A DNA stretch of 64,000 bases from Bacillota bacterium LX-D (GTDB taxonomy: Bacteria > Bacillota > DUOV01 > Zhaonellaceae): assembly GCA_031628995.1 (NCBI GenBank), contig JAVLUO010000002.1, positions 186,001 to 250,000 of the forward strand. Reading direction: 5' to 3'. This document shows positions 26,001 to 33,972 of this stretch, one piece after another (the stretch's first letter is position 1; each line of letters begins with the position of its first letter). The notes below the pieces were generated by a model that saw only the letters and a program-made list of their open reading frames with translations, was not told the DNA's origin and did not search any database. The translations under genes were made by a program, and so were the position numbers.

Positions 26001-26209
26001 CTATACGAAATAGTGATTTAGATAACCGTTTTCACTCGGTTCAAATGAGTGTTCAAAAGATTTTAATAGACTAGATCCAGAACTGGATGGAGATGGGAAA
26101 CAACAAATCTTTTTTAAATTAATTAAAAAAAACTGTCGCCGCCTTGCCACATAATAAGGTACAGAAAGGATATTATAATATATAAACATGTAGACATGGT
26201 GGGGATAGA
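26001..26209 (+). other. Long untranslated leader ahead of the zinc-ribbon gene
   Basis: About 200 bases without a supported gene. It holds small inverted repeats: CACTC/GAGTG (26033-26037 with 26047-26051) and ATCCAG/CTGGAT (26075-26080 with 26083-26088), then an A/T-rich tract. A TATAAT-like block at 26173-26180 may be a second promoter, though no good -35 at normal spacing was found. I recognise no known riboswitch or ncRNA. Confidence 0.4.
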
Positions 26210-26362
26210 ATGAGTAATGTTACAGAAATAGTCTGTTGTCAGCAATGCGGCAAACCGTGTCGTAAGCAAAAACTGCTGGAAATCAACGAATTTTGGGGTA
26301 AAAAGTCGCTTTGTAAAACATGCTACCAACGTTATCAAAGATCCCGATGGGGATATTGGTAA
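26210..26362 (+). CDS. 50-aa zinc-ribbon protein of unknown function
   Basis: Small ORF beginning ATG after GGTGGGGATAG. The product has two Cys pairs, CCQQCGKPC near residues 9-15 and LCKTC near residues 34-38, spaced as a zinc ribbon, with a basic and aromatic C-terminus ending RSRWGYW. It has its own terminator directly at the stop codon and a SigH-type promoter upstream, so it looks like an independent transcription unit. I do not recognise the family beyond the zinc-ribbon pattern. Confidence 0.7.
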   Translation: MSNVTEIVCCQQCGKPCRKQKLLEINEFWGKKSLCKTCYQRYQRSRWGYW

Positions 26363-26388
26363 ACGCTTCTGTATAGAAGCGTTTTTTA
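26361..26388 (+). terminator. Terminator of the zinc-ribbon gene
   Basis: AAACGCTTCT (26361-26370) pairs perfectly with AGAAGCGTTT (26375-26384) over a GTAT loop, then TTT. The stem overlaps the last bases of the stop codon. Confidence 0.85.
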
Positions 26389-26423
26389 CTTAGTTAGGGA
26401 AGTTGCAGCAAGGAGGAACTAGT

Positions 26424-28049
26424 TTGCAAACCATGACAATAGAATTGCCCACCCAAAAAAATCTTTATGAATTGTATGTTCAAGATTTCGCTCAAGTTAA
26501 ACATTTATTTGAATATGACCCAAGTAAATTTCCGGTTCAAGAAAGAATGGATTATCTTGCGGGTAATTGGGCTGGGGATAGAAGTGCCTTGGCAGAAGTT
26601 TTATATAAAGAGAACCAAAGACTGGGAGCAGGTAGTCTTACCTTAGAAAATATTTCAGCCCTAGCCAAAGAAAAAACAGTTGCTGTGGTAACGGGTCAGC
26701 AAACGGGCCTTTTTACAGGACCTTTATTAACCGTATATAAGGCTTTAACAGCTATTTACTTGGCGCAAGAATTAAAAGGAAAATATCAGATTAAAGCTGT
26801 TCCTGTTTTTTGGACAGCTGCAGAAGATCACGATTATGCAGAGATAAACCATATTCACTATTTGAATGCTCAAGAAAAAATAGCTCAAATCAAACTTTCA
26901 TTTAAGCCAACAGGGACACCATCAGTTGGTTCAATTCCTGCAGGGGATTTTTGCCGGGAAGCCATAGCACAATTAGCAGCAAATACTTCTTTTGGGAATT
27001 TCAAAGAAGAGTTTATTTCTCTGCTCCAAGAAAAACTTCAGGAAAGTGCAACCATTGCCGATTGGTTCGGTAAAATAATGCTTTCTTTGCTAGCTGAATA
27101 TGGTTTAATCTACTTTAATCCTATGCAGCCGGAATTGCGTGCTTTGGCGAAGCCTTTCTGGAAAGCTGCCTTAGCTAACCAAGAACAAATTCAACTGTCC
27201 CTGGAAGAGTCGGAGCATGCTGTGGGACAACTTGGCTTTAAACCGGCAGTTCAAAAATCTCCTTTTCATACTCATTTATTTACTTATGACCAAGGAAACC
27301 GTCTGCCCTTATTAAAAGAAAAAGGGCAATTTAAGGCAGAAAATAAATTTTGGACAAGTAAGGATTTAGAACAGATGATGGAAAGCAGGCCTGATGCCTT
27401 CAGCCCGGATGTATTGTTAAGGCCCATCTTGCAAGATTATTTGTTGCCTACGCTGATTTATGTAGCCGGCCCCGGCGAAATTAATTACTGGGCTCAGATA
27501 AAAGGTGCTTTTAAAATAATGGGTGCCCAAATGCCTATACTTTACCCGCGAGCCAGCTTTACAATCATTGAGCCGGAAGTTGCAGCCAAGTTAGATAAAT
27601 ATCACGTGACTGATTTGCAGGATCTGTGGTCTGATTTTAGAGAGACGAAAGAAAAAAACTTAGCAGCTAGGGATAACCTAAAGATTAAAGAGCATTTTCA
27701 ACTTTTGAAAAAGGAACTAGCCCACGATTTAGGAACTGCAACTGCTCCTTATCTTGAAAAATATGAGGATTTAGCTGAATTACAAGCCAAAAATCTACAT
27801 AGAATAATGGGAGAAATTGATTACCTGGAGAGTAAGGTGTGGCAGCGGCATAGCCAGGAGAATAGGGATTTAGATCAAAATTTCCTTTGGCTGCAGAAAA
27901 ACCTTTACCCAAATAGACATGTCCAGGAAAATATCTTTAATATTCTCCCTTATCTCTTTAAATGGGGTCCCGAGCTAATTAAGAATTTACTTGTTGAGCA
28001 TAACCCAATTGGGGATTTTAGCCACAAATTTATTTTTTTAGGGAGTTGA
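26424..28049 (+). CDS. bshC: Bacillithiol biosynthesis cysteine-adding enzyme BshC
   Basis: BshC (541 aa) is assigned the last step of bacillithiol synthesis, addition of cysteine to GlcN-malate. Recognisable family segments are TGQQTGLFTGPLLTVYKALTAI (about residues 90-112), FWTAAEDHDYAEINH (about 133-147) and YVAGPGEINYWAQ (about 345-358), plus a C-terminal coiled coil. TTG 26424 is chosen over TTG 26403 because AGGAGG (26411-26416) lies seven bases upstream. bshB1 follows after five bases, confirming a bacillithiol module; bshA is not in the window. Confidence 0.9.
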   Translation: MQTMTIELPTQKNLYELYVQDFAQVKHLFEYDPSKFPVQERMDYLAGNWAGDRSALAEVLYKENQRLGAGSLTLENISALAKEKTVAVVTGQQTGLFTGPLLTVYKALTAIYLAQELKGKYQIKAVPVFWTAAEDHDYAEINHIHYLNAQEKIAQIKLSFKPTGTPSVGSIPAGDFCREAIAQLAANTSFGNFKEEFISLLQEKLQESATIADWFGKIMLSLLAEYGLIYFNPMQPELRALAKPFWKAALANQEQIQLSLEESEHAVGQLGFKPAVQKSPFHTHLFTYDQGNRLPLLKEKGQFKAENKFWTSKDLEQMMESRPDAFSPDVLLRPILQDYLLPTLIYVAGPGEINYWAQIKGAFKIMGAQMPILYPRASFTIIEPEVAAKLDKYHVTDLQDLWSDFRETKEKNLAARDNLKIKEHFQLLKKELAHDLGTATAPYLEKYEDLAELQAKNLHRIMGEIDYLESKVWQRHSQENRDLDQNFLWLQKNLYPNRHVQENIFNILPYLFKWGPELIKNLLVEHNPIGDFSHKFIFLGS

Positions 28050-28054
28050 GATAA

Positions 28055-28762
28055 ATGTTGGAGAAATTGGAGAAAGCTGATCTTATTGCTTTTGGGGCCC
28101 ATCCTGACGATGTTGAAATAGGCTGCGGTGGTTTAATAGCCTTAACAGCAAAAAAGCGCAGTGTAGGAATAGTTGATTTAACGAAAGGTGAAATGGCCAG
28201 TACCGGAACAGTAGAGGAAAGGGCTAAGGAAGCTTCCGAAGCTGCCCGCATTCTTAATGTAAAATGGAGGGTAAATTTAGGGATTCCTGATCGGGGAGTT
28301 TCCATAAATGAACAAAATATAGCTGAGATAGTAAAGGTTATCCGCCAGTCTAAACCCCGGATAGTGCTGGTACCTTTTCCCGAAGATAGGCATCCCGATC
28401 ATGTGAATTGCAGCAAACTTGTTGCCCAGGCTGTTTTTAGTGCCGGGTTGTGGAAAGTTATGCCTGATTTAGAGCCCCATCGCACTAAACATATCTTTCA
28501 TTATTTTTTAAACAACTTTTTTGCTGAACCCAGCTTTGTTGTGGATATTTCCGCTGCTTTTCAGCAGAAAGTTGCAGCTGTCCAAGCACACCATTCACAG
28601 TTCGATCCTGATCGCCTACGGCCCACCAGCCTAAATACAGGCGGTTTTACAGAAACTTTAGAAGCTAGAAATAGGTTTTTTGGCTCCTTAATTAAAGCTA
28701 CATATGGGGAACCTTACTATAGTAAGGAAATGCTTTCTATAGGAGATCTTTTTGCTTTATAA
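28055..28762 (+). CDS. bshB1: Bacillithiol biosynthesis deacetylase BshB1
   Basis: BshB1 (235 aa) is a LmbE/PIG-L-family zinc deacetylase that converts GlcNAc-malate to GlcN-malate. Metal-binding motifs are AHPDDVEIGCGG near residues 15-26 and a PEDRHPDHVNCS segment near residue 110; the QAHHSQF motif with a third His is near residue 178. ATG start after GGGAGTTGAGAT. Pairing with bshC separates it from other LmbE proteins. Confidence 0.9.
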   Translation: MLEKLEKADLIAFGAHPDDVEIGCGGLIALTAKKRSVGIVDLTKGEMASTGTVEERAKEASEAARILNVKWRVNLGIPDRGVSINEQNIAEIVKVIRQSKPRIVLVPFPEDRHPDHVNCSKLVAQAVFSAGLWKVMPDLEPHRTKHIFHYFLNNFFAEPSFVVDISAAFQQKVAAVQAHHSQFDPDRLRPTSLNTGGFTETLEARNRFFGSLIKATYGEPYYSKEMLSIGDLFAL

Positions 28763-28782
28763 ATAACTGATTTGCTAGATTG

Positions 28783-28811
28783 TTGACAGGGCTGCCGGTG
28801 TATAATAATAT
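28783..28811 (+). promoter_or_regulatory. Candidate SigA promoter for the TPR gene
   Basis: TTGACA (28783-28788) with a TAATAT -10 (28806-28811) after 17 bases; an overlapping TATAAT (28809-28814) has a longer spacer. It starts 21 bases after the bshB1 stop and precedes an AAAGGAG-started gene. Confidence 0.6.
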
Positions 28812-28849
28812 AATTTTAACAATTATTTAAATAAAGGAGATTTATACTA

Positions 28850-29494
28850 ATGCTAAGTGCCATACGTAGATATAAAAGAATGGCCAAAATTCCATTAATT
28901 ATTTTAGTTGTTGTACTTTCTTTTGGCTTAGTAGGTTCCTATATTTTTGTTCAACCCCTTCCCAAAGTAAACCAAGAAACTCAAACACAAGATAACACAG
29001 CCGTAAATACGGAAGAAGCTATTAAAAATCTGCAAGCAAATATTAACGAATATGAAAAGCAATACAAAGCTAATCCCAAAAATTCTGATACTATTATTGC
29101 TTTAGGTAATAGTCAGTACAATTTAGCCAGCTACTATTTTACTTTAGAAAAATATCAGGATGGGGAGAAGTTTTTTAAGGATGCAGTGGCCACTTATCAA
29201 AAAGCTATAAAGATGCAGCCGAAAAACGTTAATGTCATGGTAGACTTAGCTACAGCTGCCTTGTATAGCAAGCAATATGCCATAGCAGAAAAATATTATC
29301 AAAAAGCCATTGCCCTAGATCCTAAGTTTTTAAAGGCCCGGATGAATTATGGCATTTACTTGAAAATTGTACGCAATGATGTTAAAGGGGCTAAGGAGCA
29401 GTGGCAGGCCGCCTTAAAGACTAACCCCAATGCTGAAGTGGCAAATGTCTTTAAAGAGTTAATTAATAATGCAGAACAAGATAATAAAAAATAG
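28850..29494 (+). CDS. Membrane-anchored TPR-repeat protein
   Basis: 214-aa protein with an N-terminal basic segment and one membrane helix (PLIILVVVLSFGLVGSYIFV, about residues 16-36), then a linker and about three to four tetratricopeptide repeats (for example YNLASYYFTLEKYQDGEKFF, ATAALYSKQYAIAEKYYQKAIALDP). The TPR part should face the outside. No catalytic motif. AAAGGAG lies shortly before the ATG. TPR proteins bind other proteins; the partner is unknown. Confidence 0.85.
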   Translation: MLSAIRRYKRMAKIPLIILVVVLSFGLVGSYIFVQPLPKVNQETQTQDNTAVNTEEAIKNLQANINEYEKQYKANPKNSDTIIALGNSQYNLASYYFTLEKYQDGEKFFKDAVATYQKAIKMQPKNVNVMVDLATAALYSKQYAIAEKYYQKAIALDPKFLKARMNYGIYLKIVRNDVKGAKEQWQAALKTNPNAEVANVFKELINNAEQDNKK

Positions 29495-29505
29495 GAGGTA
29501 TTCTT

Positions 29506-29619
29506 ATGGCTTTATGGAAATGCAGCAGTTGCGGTTATGAAAAGGAAGGAAGATGTAAGCCTAAAAAATGTCCAGAATGCCAAGCAAAAGATAGCTTTGA
29601 AAAAAAAGAAGAAAAGTAA
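29506..29619 (+). CDS. 37-aa rubredoxin-like (RCKP-type) zinc/iron-binding protein
   Basis: Very small ORF behind a good AGGAGG. The product begins MALWKCSSCGYEKEGRCKP and continues KKCPECQAKDSF, giving CxxC-x12-CxxC rubredoxin-knuckle geometry and the RCKP motif known from small rubredoxin-like domains. It probably binds one metal ion and could transfer electrons or sense redox state. It is the last gene before a strong terminator and is likely cotranscribed with the TPR gene. Confidence 0.85.
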   Translation: MALWKCSSCGYEKEGRCKPKKCPECQAKDSFEKKEEK

Positions 29620-29639
29620 GGGCCTAAAGGCCCTTTTTT
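29618..29639 (+). terminator. Rho-independent terminator after the rubredoxin-like gene
   Basis: AAGGGCC (29618-29624) pairs with GGCCCTT (29629-29635) over TAAA; TTTTTT runs from 29634. The stem starts within the stop codon. Confidence 0.9.
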
Positions 29640-29666
29640 GTTAATTAGCGGCAAGAAGGTGGAAAA

Positions 29667-30638
29667 ATGCACATGAATTTAGATAAGTATGCTGTTTGCA
29701 TCGATTTGGGAGGAACTGCTATAAAAGGTGCTTTAGTTGACGGCCGGGGCAAAATTTATTTTAGGCAGCAGCTGCCAACCCAAAAGGAAAAGGGTCTAGA
29801 ACATGTGGCAAAACAGTTGCTTCTATTAGTTGAAAAGTTGGAGACTTCTGTTACTGCTAAAAAAAATGGAATTTTAGGCATTGGGATAGGTATTCCCGGT
29901 TGGGTAAGAAGTCGAGAAGGATACGTAGAGCTAGCTCCTAATTTGGGCTGGAAAAACATTAACCTTCGTACCTTCTTTGAGGATAAAATAACTCTACCTA
30001 TTTACTTTGAAAATGATGCCAACCTTGCTGCCTTAGGAGAGGCCTGGGCAGGAGCTGGCTCTGGTTTTAGTGATTTTCTTTTTATGACTATTGGTACAGG
30101 TGTGGGATCTGGTTTAATTGTACAGAAAAAACTATACACAGGTTATTCCGGATTTGGTTCTGAAATAGGGCATCTGCAGATGGTACCAAAAGGAGTGAAA
30201 TGCGGCTGTGGAAACTATGGCTGCTTAGAGACAGTTGCTTCAGCTACAGCTCTTGTTAGGAGAGCTAAAGAGGAAATAGCTAAGGGAGCAAAAACTGCTT
30301 TGGCAAAATTTCCTGAGTTAGAAGCAAAAGATATTTTCACTTGTGCACTGCAAAATGATTTAATTGCCCAAAAGTTAGTTGCAGAAGTTGCAGATTACCT
30401 GTCAGCTGCCATAATGAATGTTGCTTTGCTGTTAGATATACCCTTGATAGTCTTAGGCGGAGGTGTTTCAGCAGCCGGCGATATTTTGTTGCAGCCTGTA
30501 AGGAAAATGCTAGAGGAAAAAATGCACATGCTTCCGCAAAAAATACCACAAGTGATGATAGCCAAGCTGGGCAACGATGCGGGCCTCTTAGGAGCGGCTC
30601 GCCTGGTTTTTAATCCTGAAAGGGAGATGGAGAGATGA
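29667..30638 (+). CDS. ROK-family sugar kinase (glucokinase-like)
   Basis: 323-aa ROK kinase. N-terminal ATP phosphate motif CIDLGGTAIKGALVD (residues 10-24), ENDANLAALGEAWAGAG, the IGTGVGSGLIV strand, and the ROK zinc motif CGCGNYGCLE near residues 178-187. The substrate is probably glucose or an N-acetyl sugar; ROK proteins vary and no sugar operon is near. GAAGGTGG lies before the ATG. It overlaps the amidohydrolase gene by four bases. Confidence 0.88.
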   Translation: MHMNLDKYAVCIDLGGTAIKGALVDGRGKIYFRQQLPTQKEKGLEHVAKQLLLLVEKLETSVTAKKNGILGIGIGIPGWVRSREGYVELAPNLGWKNINLRTFFEDKITLPIYFENDANLAALGEAWAGAGSGFSDFLFMTIGTGVGSGLIVQKKLYTGYSGFGSEIGHLQMVPKGVKCGCGNYGCLETVASATALVRRAKEEIAKGAKTALAKFPELEAKDIFTCALQNDLIAQKLVAEVADYLSAAIMNVALLLDIPLIVLGGGVSAAGDILLQPVRKMLEEKMHMLPQKIPQVMIAKLGNDAGLLGAARLVFNPEREMER

Positions 30639-31840
30639 ATGATGGTAAATTTTCCTGGCTGGAACCCCAACTGGAAAGTATTTTCCCAAAACTAATTGCC
30701 TGGCGCAGGCAGATACACCAGTTTCCTGAATTAGGTTTTGCCGAAGTGGAAACCAGCCGATTTGTGAGTAGTATTTTGCAGCAAATAGGTGCTGAAGTTC
30801 AAACAGGCATTGCTAAAACCGGGGTGTTAGGGTTAGTTAAAGGCAAAGAACCAGGGCCGACTATTGCTATTAGGGCAGATATGGATGCTTTGCCAATTCA
30901 AGAGGAAACTGGGGTCAGCTATGCTTCCCAAAATCCAGGCGTTATGCATGCCTGCGGCCATGATGCACATACAGCTATTGCTTTAGGGACAGCTGCTATC
31001 ATGGCTATGAATGCTAATCTTTGGAAAGGAACAGTCAAATTGATTTTTCAGCCTGGGGAAGAATGTCCTCCAGGTGGTGCCAGGGAAATGATTCAAGGGG
31101 GAGTATTAAAAAATCCTGGGGTTAAAGCTATTTTGGGACTACATGTTTTTCCCGGTCTCCCTGCAGGCAGTGTAGGTTTAAAAGCAGGAGCAATTATGGC
31201 TGCTGACGATAATTTTAAGTTAATTATCAAGGGAACCAGCGGACATGGGGCTATACCTCACAAAGCTGTAGACGCAGTAGTTATAGCGGCCCAAGTAGTA
31301 CTAGCACTACAAACCATTGCCAGCAGAAGGGTGGATCCGTTAGAAGCTATAGTTGTTTCCATTGGCACAATTCAGGGGGGAATCAGACGTAATGTGATAG
31401 CTGAGGAAGTTGAATTGGTGGGTACTGTCAGAACCTTAAACCCGGAAATTAGAAAAACTATTCCTGACATGTTTCACCAAATTGTTGGCGGTATAACTTC
31501 TGCTGCCGGTGCAGATTATAGCTTAGAATATGTTAGGGGCTACCCGGCAACCATTAATAGCCAATTTTTAGTAAATTTACTGCAGCCTTTTCTCGAAAGA
31601 GAGTTAGGTAAAGAAAAAACTGTACTACTAGCTAAACCCTCCATGGGTGGGGAAGATTTTGCTTACTATGCAGAGGAAGTTCCCGGATTATTTTTAATGT
31701 TAGGGGCAGGGAAAGAACAAAGTCCAAATTACCCGTGGCATCACCCTAGATTTAATATAGATGAAAGCTGCCTTCAGCAAGGAGTAAGAATAATGGTTAT
31801 CATGTCTATGGAGCTATTACAGCATTTTACTTGTGCCTAG
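30635..31840 (+). CDS. M20D-family amidohydrolase (N-acyl-amino-acid type)
   Basis: 401-aa metallopeptidase-like hydrolase of the M20D branch. Metal-binding and catalytic residues: MHACGHDAHTA near residues 107-117, GEECPPGGA near 138-146, a lid domain, and GGEDFAYY near residue 336. Such enzymes cleave N-acyl or N-acetyl amino acids, hippurate or N-acetyl-diaminopimelate; I cannot choose among them. The stop codon lies inside the following terminator stem. Cotranscription with the ROK kinase suggests a shared pathway (amino-sugar or wall turnover), an inference. Confidence 0.86.
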   Translation: MNDGKFSWLEPQLESIFPKLIAWRRQIHQFPELGFAEVETSRFVSSILQQIGAEVQTGIAKTGVLGLVKGKEPGPTIAIRADMDALPIQEETGVSYASQNPGVMHACGHDAHTAIALGTAAIMAMNANLWKGTVKLIFQPGEECPPGGAREMIQGGVLKNPGVKAILGLHVFPGLPAGSVGLKAGAIMAADDNFKLIIKGTSGHGAIPHKAVDAVVIAAQVVLALQTIASRRVDPLEAIVVSIGTIQGGIRRNVIAEEVELVGTVRTLNPEIRKTIPDMFHQIVGGITSAAGADYSLEYVRGYPATINSQFLVNLLQPFLERELGKEKTVLLAKPSMGGEDFAYYAEEVPGLFLMLGAGKEQSPNYPWHHPRFNIDESCLQQGVRIMVIMSMELLQHFTCA

Positions 31841-31880
31841 GGCCGGCCTAATTAAAATTAGGCCGGCCCTAGGCATTTTT
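31834..31880. terminator. Very strong terminator with a perfect 20-bp stem
   Basis: TGCCTAGGGCCGGCCTAATT (31834-31853) is followed, after AA, by its exact reverse complement (31856-31875) and then T5. Each arm contains GGCCGGCC. The stop codon of the amidohydrolase is inside the left arm. It insulates the division cluster from the upstream operon. Confidence 0.92.
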
Positions 31881-31915
31881 TATAGCTTTATTTACTTTAA
31901 TTTCCAGTAAATTTT

Positions 31916-31944
31916 GCAGGAATTTTTTAATGTATAACGAATAT
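31916..31944 (+). promoter_or_regulatory. SigH-type promoter of mraZ, perfect consensus match
   Basis: GCAGGAATT (31916-31924), an 11-base spacer, and AACGAATAT (31936-31944) meet RnAGGAwWW-N11-RnnGAATwW fully. It lies just before the MraZ repeats, so the start of transcription would be at their edge. Confidence 0.65.
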
Positions 31945-31954
31945 TTAGGGAGTG

Positions 31955-31979
31955 AGTGGTGAGAAGTGGAGTAAAGTGG
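31955..31979 (+). promoter_or_regulatory. MraZ operator: three AGTGG repeats at 10-bp pitch
   Basis: AGTGG occurs at 31955-31959, 31965-31969 and 31975-31979, exactly ten bases apart, between the promoter and mraZ. This agrees with the known direct-repeat GTGG-type boxes through which MraZ represses its own dcw operon. The last repeat merges with the ribosome binding site. Confidence 0.75.
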
Positions 31980-31989
31980 GGTAAATGTC

Positions 31990-32427
31990 ATGTTCATGGG
32001 GGAGTTTCAACACTCCATAGATGGGAAAGGACGTCTGATTATTCCCGCTAAGTTTCGGGAAGGATTAGGGGATTCTTTTGTTATGACTAAAGGACTTGAT
32101 AATTGTGTCTTTATTTACCCTAGGGAAGAATGGAGTAAGCTTGAACAAAAATTAAGAAAACTGCCCTTTACCAAGTCAGATGTCAGGGCATTTGTGCGTT
32201 TTTTATTTTCCGGTGCTACTGAGTGTGAATTGGACAAGCAGGGCAGGGTATTATTGCCGCAAGTACTGCGTGACCATGCTCGCTTAGAAAAAGATGTGGT
32301 AGTCATCGGAGTTTCTACCCGGGTTGAAGTTTGGAGTAAAGAAGTTTGGGAAAAATACAATTTAGCTGCGCAGAATGATTATGAAAAAATTGCGGAAACA
32401 ATCATTGATCTAGATTTTGATCTTTAA
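31990..32427 (+). CDS. mraZ: Transcriptional regulator MraZ
   Basis: MraZ (145 aa) is the AbrB-fold DNA-binding regulator of the dcw cluster. It contains the two tandem DxxGRxxxP half-motifs: [15 protein letters not shown] near residues 10-24 and [15 protein letters not shown] near residues 80-94. Start MFMGEF is conserved in the family. The operator repeats sit just upstream, and rsmH follows after 20 bases. Confidence 0.96.
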   Translation: MFMGEFQHSIDGKGRLIIPAKFREGLGDSFVMTKGLDNCVFIYPREEWSKLEQKLRKLPFTKSDVRAFVRFLFSGATECELDKQGRVLLPQVLRDHARLEKDVVVIGVSTRVEVWSKEVWEKYNLAAQNDYEKIAETIIDLDFDL

Positions 32428-32447
32428 CCTGGGAAGGTGTTAAATCA

Positions 32448-33383
32448 ATGGAATATCATATTCCTGTATTGTTCAATGAAACTATGGATTTGTTAAATAT
32501 TCGTCCCGGTGGAGTTTACGTAGATTGCACTTTGGGCGGAGGCGGACATAGTTCAGGAATTCTAACAAGATTAAGAGGACAGGGTCTCCTAATTGGATTG
32601 GATCAGGATGAGGAAGCCCTAAAAGAAGCCGGCCAAAAATTAGCAGGCTATGAAAATTTTAAAGCTGTACGAACTAATTTTAGCCGACTGGATTTAGTCT
32701 TAAAAGAGTTAGGGATAGATTTTATTGATGGTATTTTGTTTGACATAGGAGTTTCTTCTCATCAGCTGGATGCTGGGGAAAGGGGCTTTAGTTATATGCA
32801 GGATGCTCCTTTGGATATGCGGATGGATCAGGAAAATTTGCTTACGGCTCAGGAGTTAGTAAATAATCTGTCGGAACCCGAATTGAGCAAAATTCTATGG
32901 GAATATGGAGAAGAAAAGTGGGCGAAAAGAATTGCTAACTTTATTGTTGCTGAAAGGATAAAAAATCCCATTGAAACCACAAGCCAATTGGTGGATATAA
33001 TTAAAGCGGCAATTCCAAGCAAAGCCAGAAGGGAAGGGCCTCATCCAGCCAAAAGAACTTTTCAGGCTTTACGAATTGCAGTTAATAGAGAACTGGATGT
33101 CTTAGCAAGAGCTTTGGAACAATCTGTACCTTTATTAAAACCTGGAGGCAGAATTGCAGTTATAACTTTCCATTCATTGGAAGATCGGATTGTTAAAGAA
33201 AAATTTCGTAGCTTGTCTACTGGATGTACATGCCCCCCGGATTTTCCAGTCTGCATGTGTCACCAAAAGCCGCTGCTGCGCTTAATTACCAGGAAACCTA
33301 TTACAGCTTCTGGCCAGGAATTAGAAGAAAATCCTCGGGCCCGAAGTGCAAAGCTCAGAGTTGCAGAAAGAATTAATGGATAA
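32448..33383 (+). CDS. rsmH: 16S rRNA (cytosine1402-N4)-methyltransferase RsmH
   Basis: RsmH/MraW (311 aa) methylates C1402 of 16S rRNA. SAM-binding motif [11 protein letters not shown] near residues 25-35, [35 protein letters not shown] near residue 203, and [10 protein letters not shown] near residue 243. The C-terminal Cys-rich loop ([12 protein letters not shown]) is typical. Length is normal. Confidence 0.97.
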   Translation: MEYHIPVLFNETMDLLNIRPGGVYVDCTLGGGGHSSGILTRLRGQGLLIGLDQDEEALKEAGQKLAGYENFKAVRTNFSRLDLVLKELGIDFIDGILFDIGVSSHQLDAGERGFSYMQDAPLDMRMDQENLLTAQELVNNLSEPELSKILWEYGEEKWAKRIANFIVAERIKNPIETTSQLVDIIKAAIPSKARREGPHPAKRTFQALRIAVNRELDVLARALEQSVPLLKPGGRIAVITFHSLEDRIVKEKFRSLSTGCTCPPDFPVCMCHQKPLLRLITRKPITASGQELEENPRARSAKLRVAERING

Positions 33384-33424
33384 TTTTAGTGCTTTTGTTC
33401 TAAGTTTTAAGGAGGTTGAATAGT

Positions 33425-33916
33425 TTGTTAGTAGTTCCGGAAAAGAACCATTATGATTATAAACCTATTGTTAATGTGCCAAAAGCGCGAAAATCCAAAA
33501 GAATTCCTGCTGCAGCGAAAGTTTTGATTATAGTTTTAGTTCTTGCTTCGTTTGTTGTTGGTTTGTTCTTGGCTTCTCGTGTGGCGCTTTTTACGCAGAA
33601 AGGCCATCAAATTATCAAATTAAAAAAGGAAATAAAGTCTTTGCAAACTGCTAACGAAAGGCTAAAATTAGAAATAGACCAAATTGGCTCCTTAGAACAT
33701 GTGGAAAAAGTTGCAGTTAATAAGTTAGGAATGATCGAACCGGAATTTGGAGACGTAGAAATATTGCCTACAGATGGTAATTTACACATTACGGAAGAAG
33801 CAGGAGAACCAAAAAAGTCTAATCAGCAGAAAAAAGCTCCACAAAATAACATTGCTAAAATTTATTCCAAAATCTCTTCAATTTTTACTAGATCAGTGGA
33901 AGCTTCAGAGCTATAG
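33425..33916 (+). CDS. ftsL: Cell division protein FtsL
   Basis: 163-aa bitopic divisome protein: basic cytoplasmic N-terminus, one membrane helix (about residues 35-55) and a periplasmic coiled coil (IIKLKKEIKSLQTANERLKLEIDQIGS) that pairs with DivIC/FtsB. TTG 33425 is chosen over TTG 33416 because AAGGAGG (33409-33415) is nine bases away from it and directly abuts the other. The low-complexity basic C-terminal tail is not family-diagnostic. Position between rsmH and the PBP gene is standard. Confidence 0.88.
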   Translation: MLVVPEKNHYDYKPIVNVPKARKSKRIPAAAKVLIIVLVLASFVVGLFLASRVALFTQKGHQIIKLKKEIKSLQTANERLKLEIDQIGSLEHVEKVAVNKLGMIEPEFGDVEILPTDGNLHITEEAGEPKKSNQQKKAPQNNIAKIYSKISSIFTRSVEASEL

Positions 33917-33972
33917 CTTTTTAGTTTTAGCAGCCGAGGAAAGACATCCAGCAATAGCTTAGGGGGAAAACA

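Noticed and set aside
26033-26051. T-arm-like stem with GGTTCAAAT loop, hinting at a tRNA
   Set aside because: The stem closes only with a nine-base loop, and no acceptor, anticodon or D arm could be found around it.
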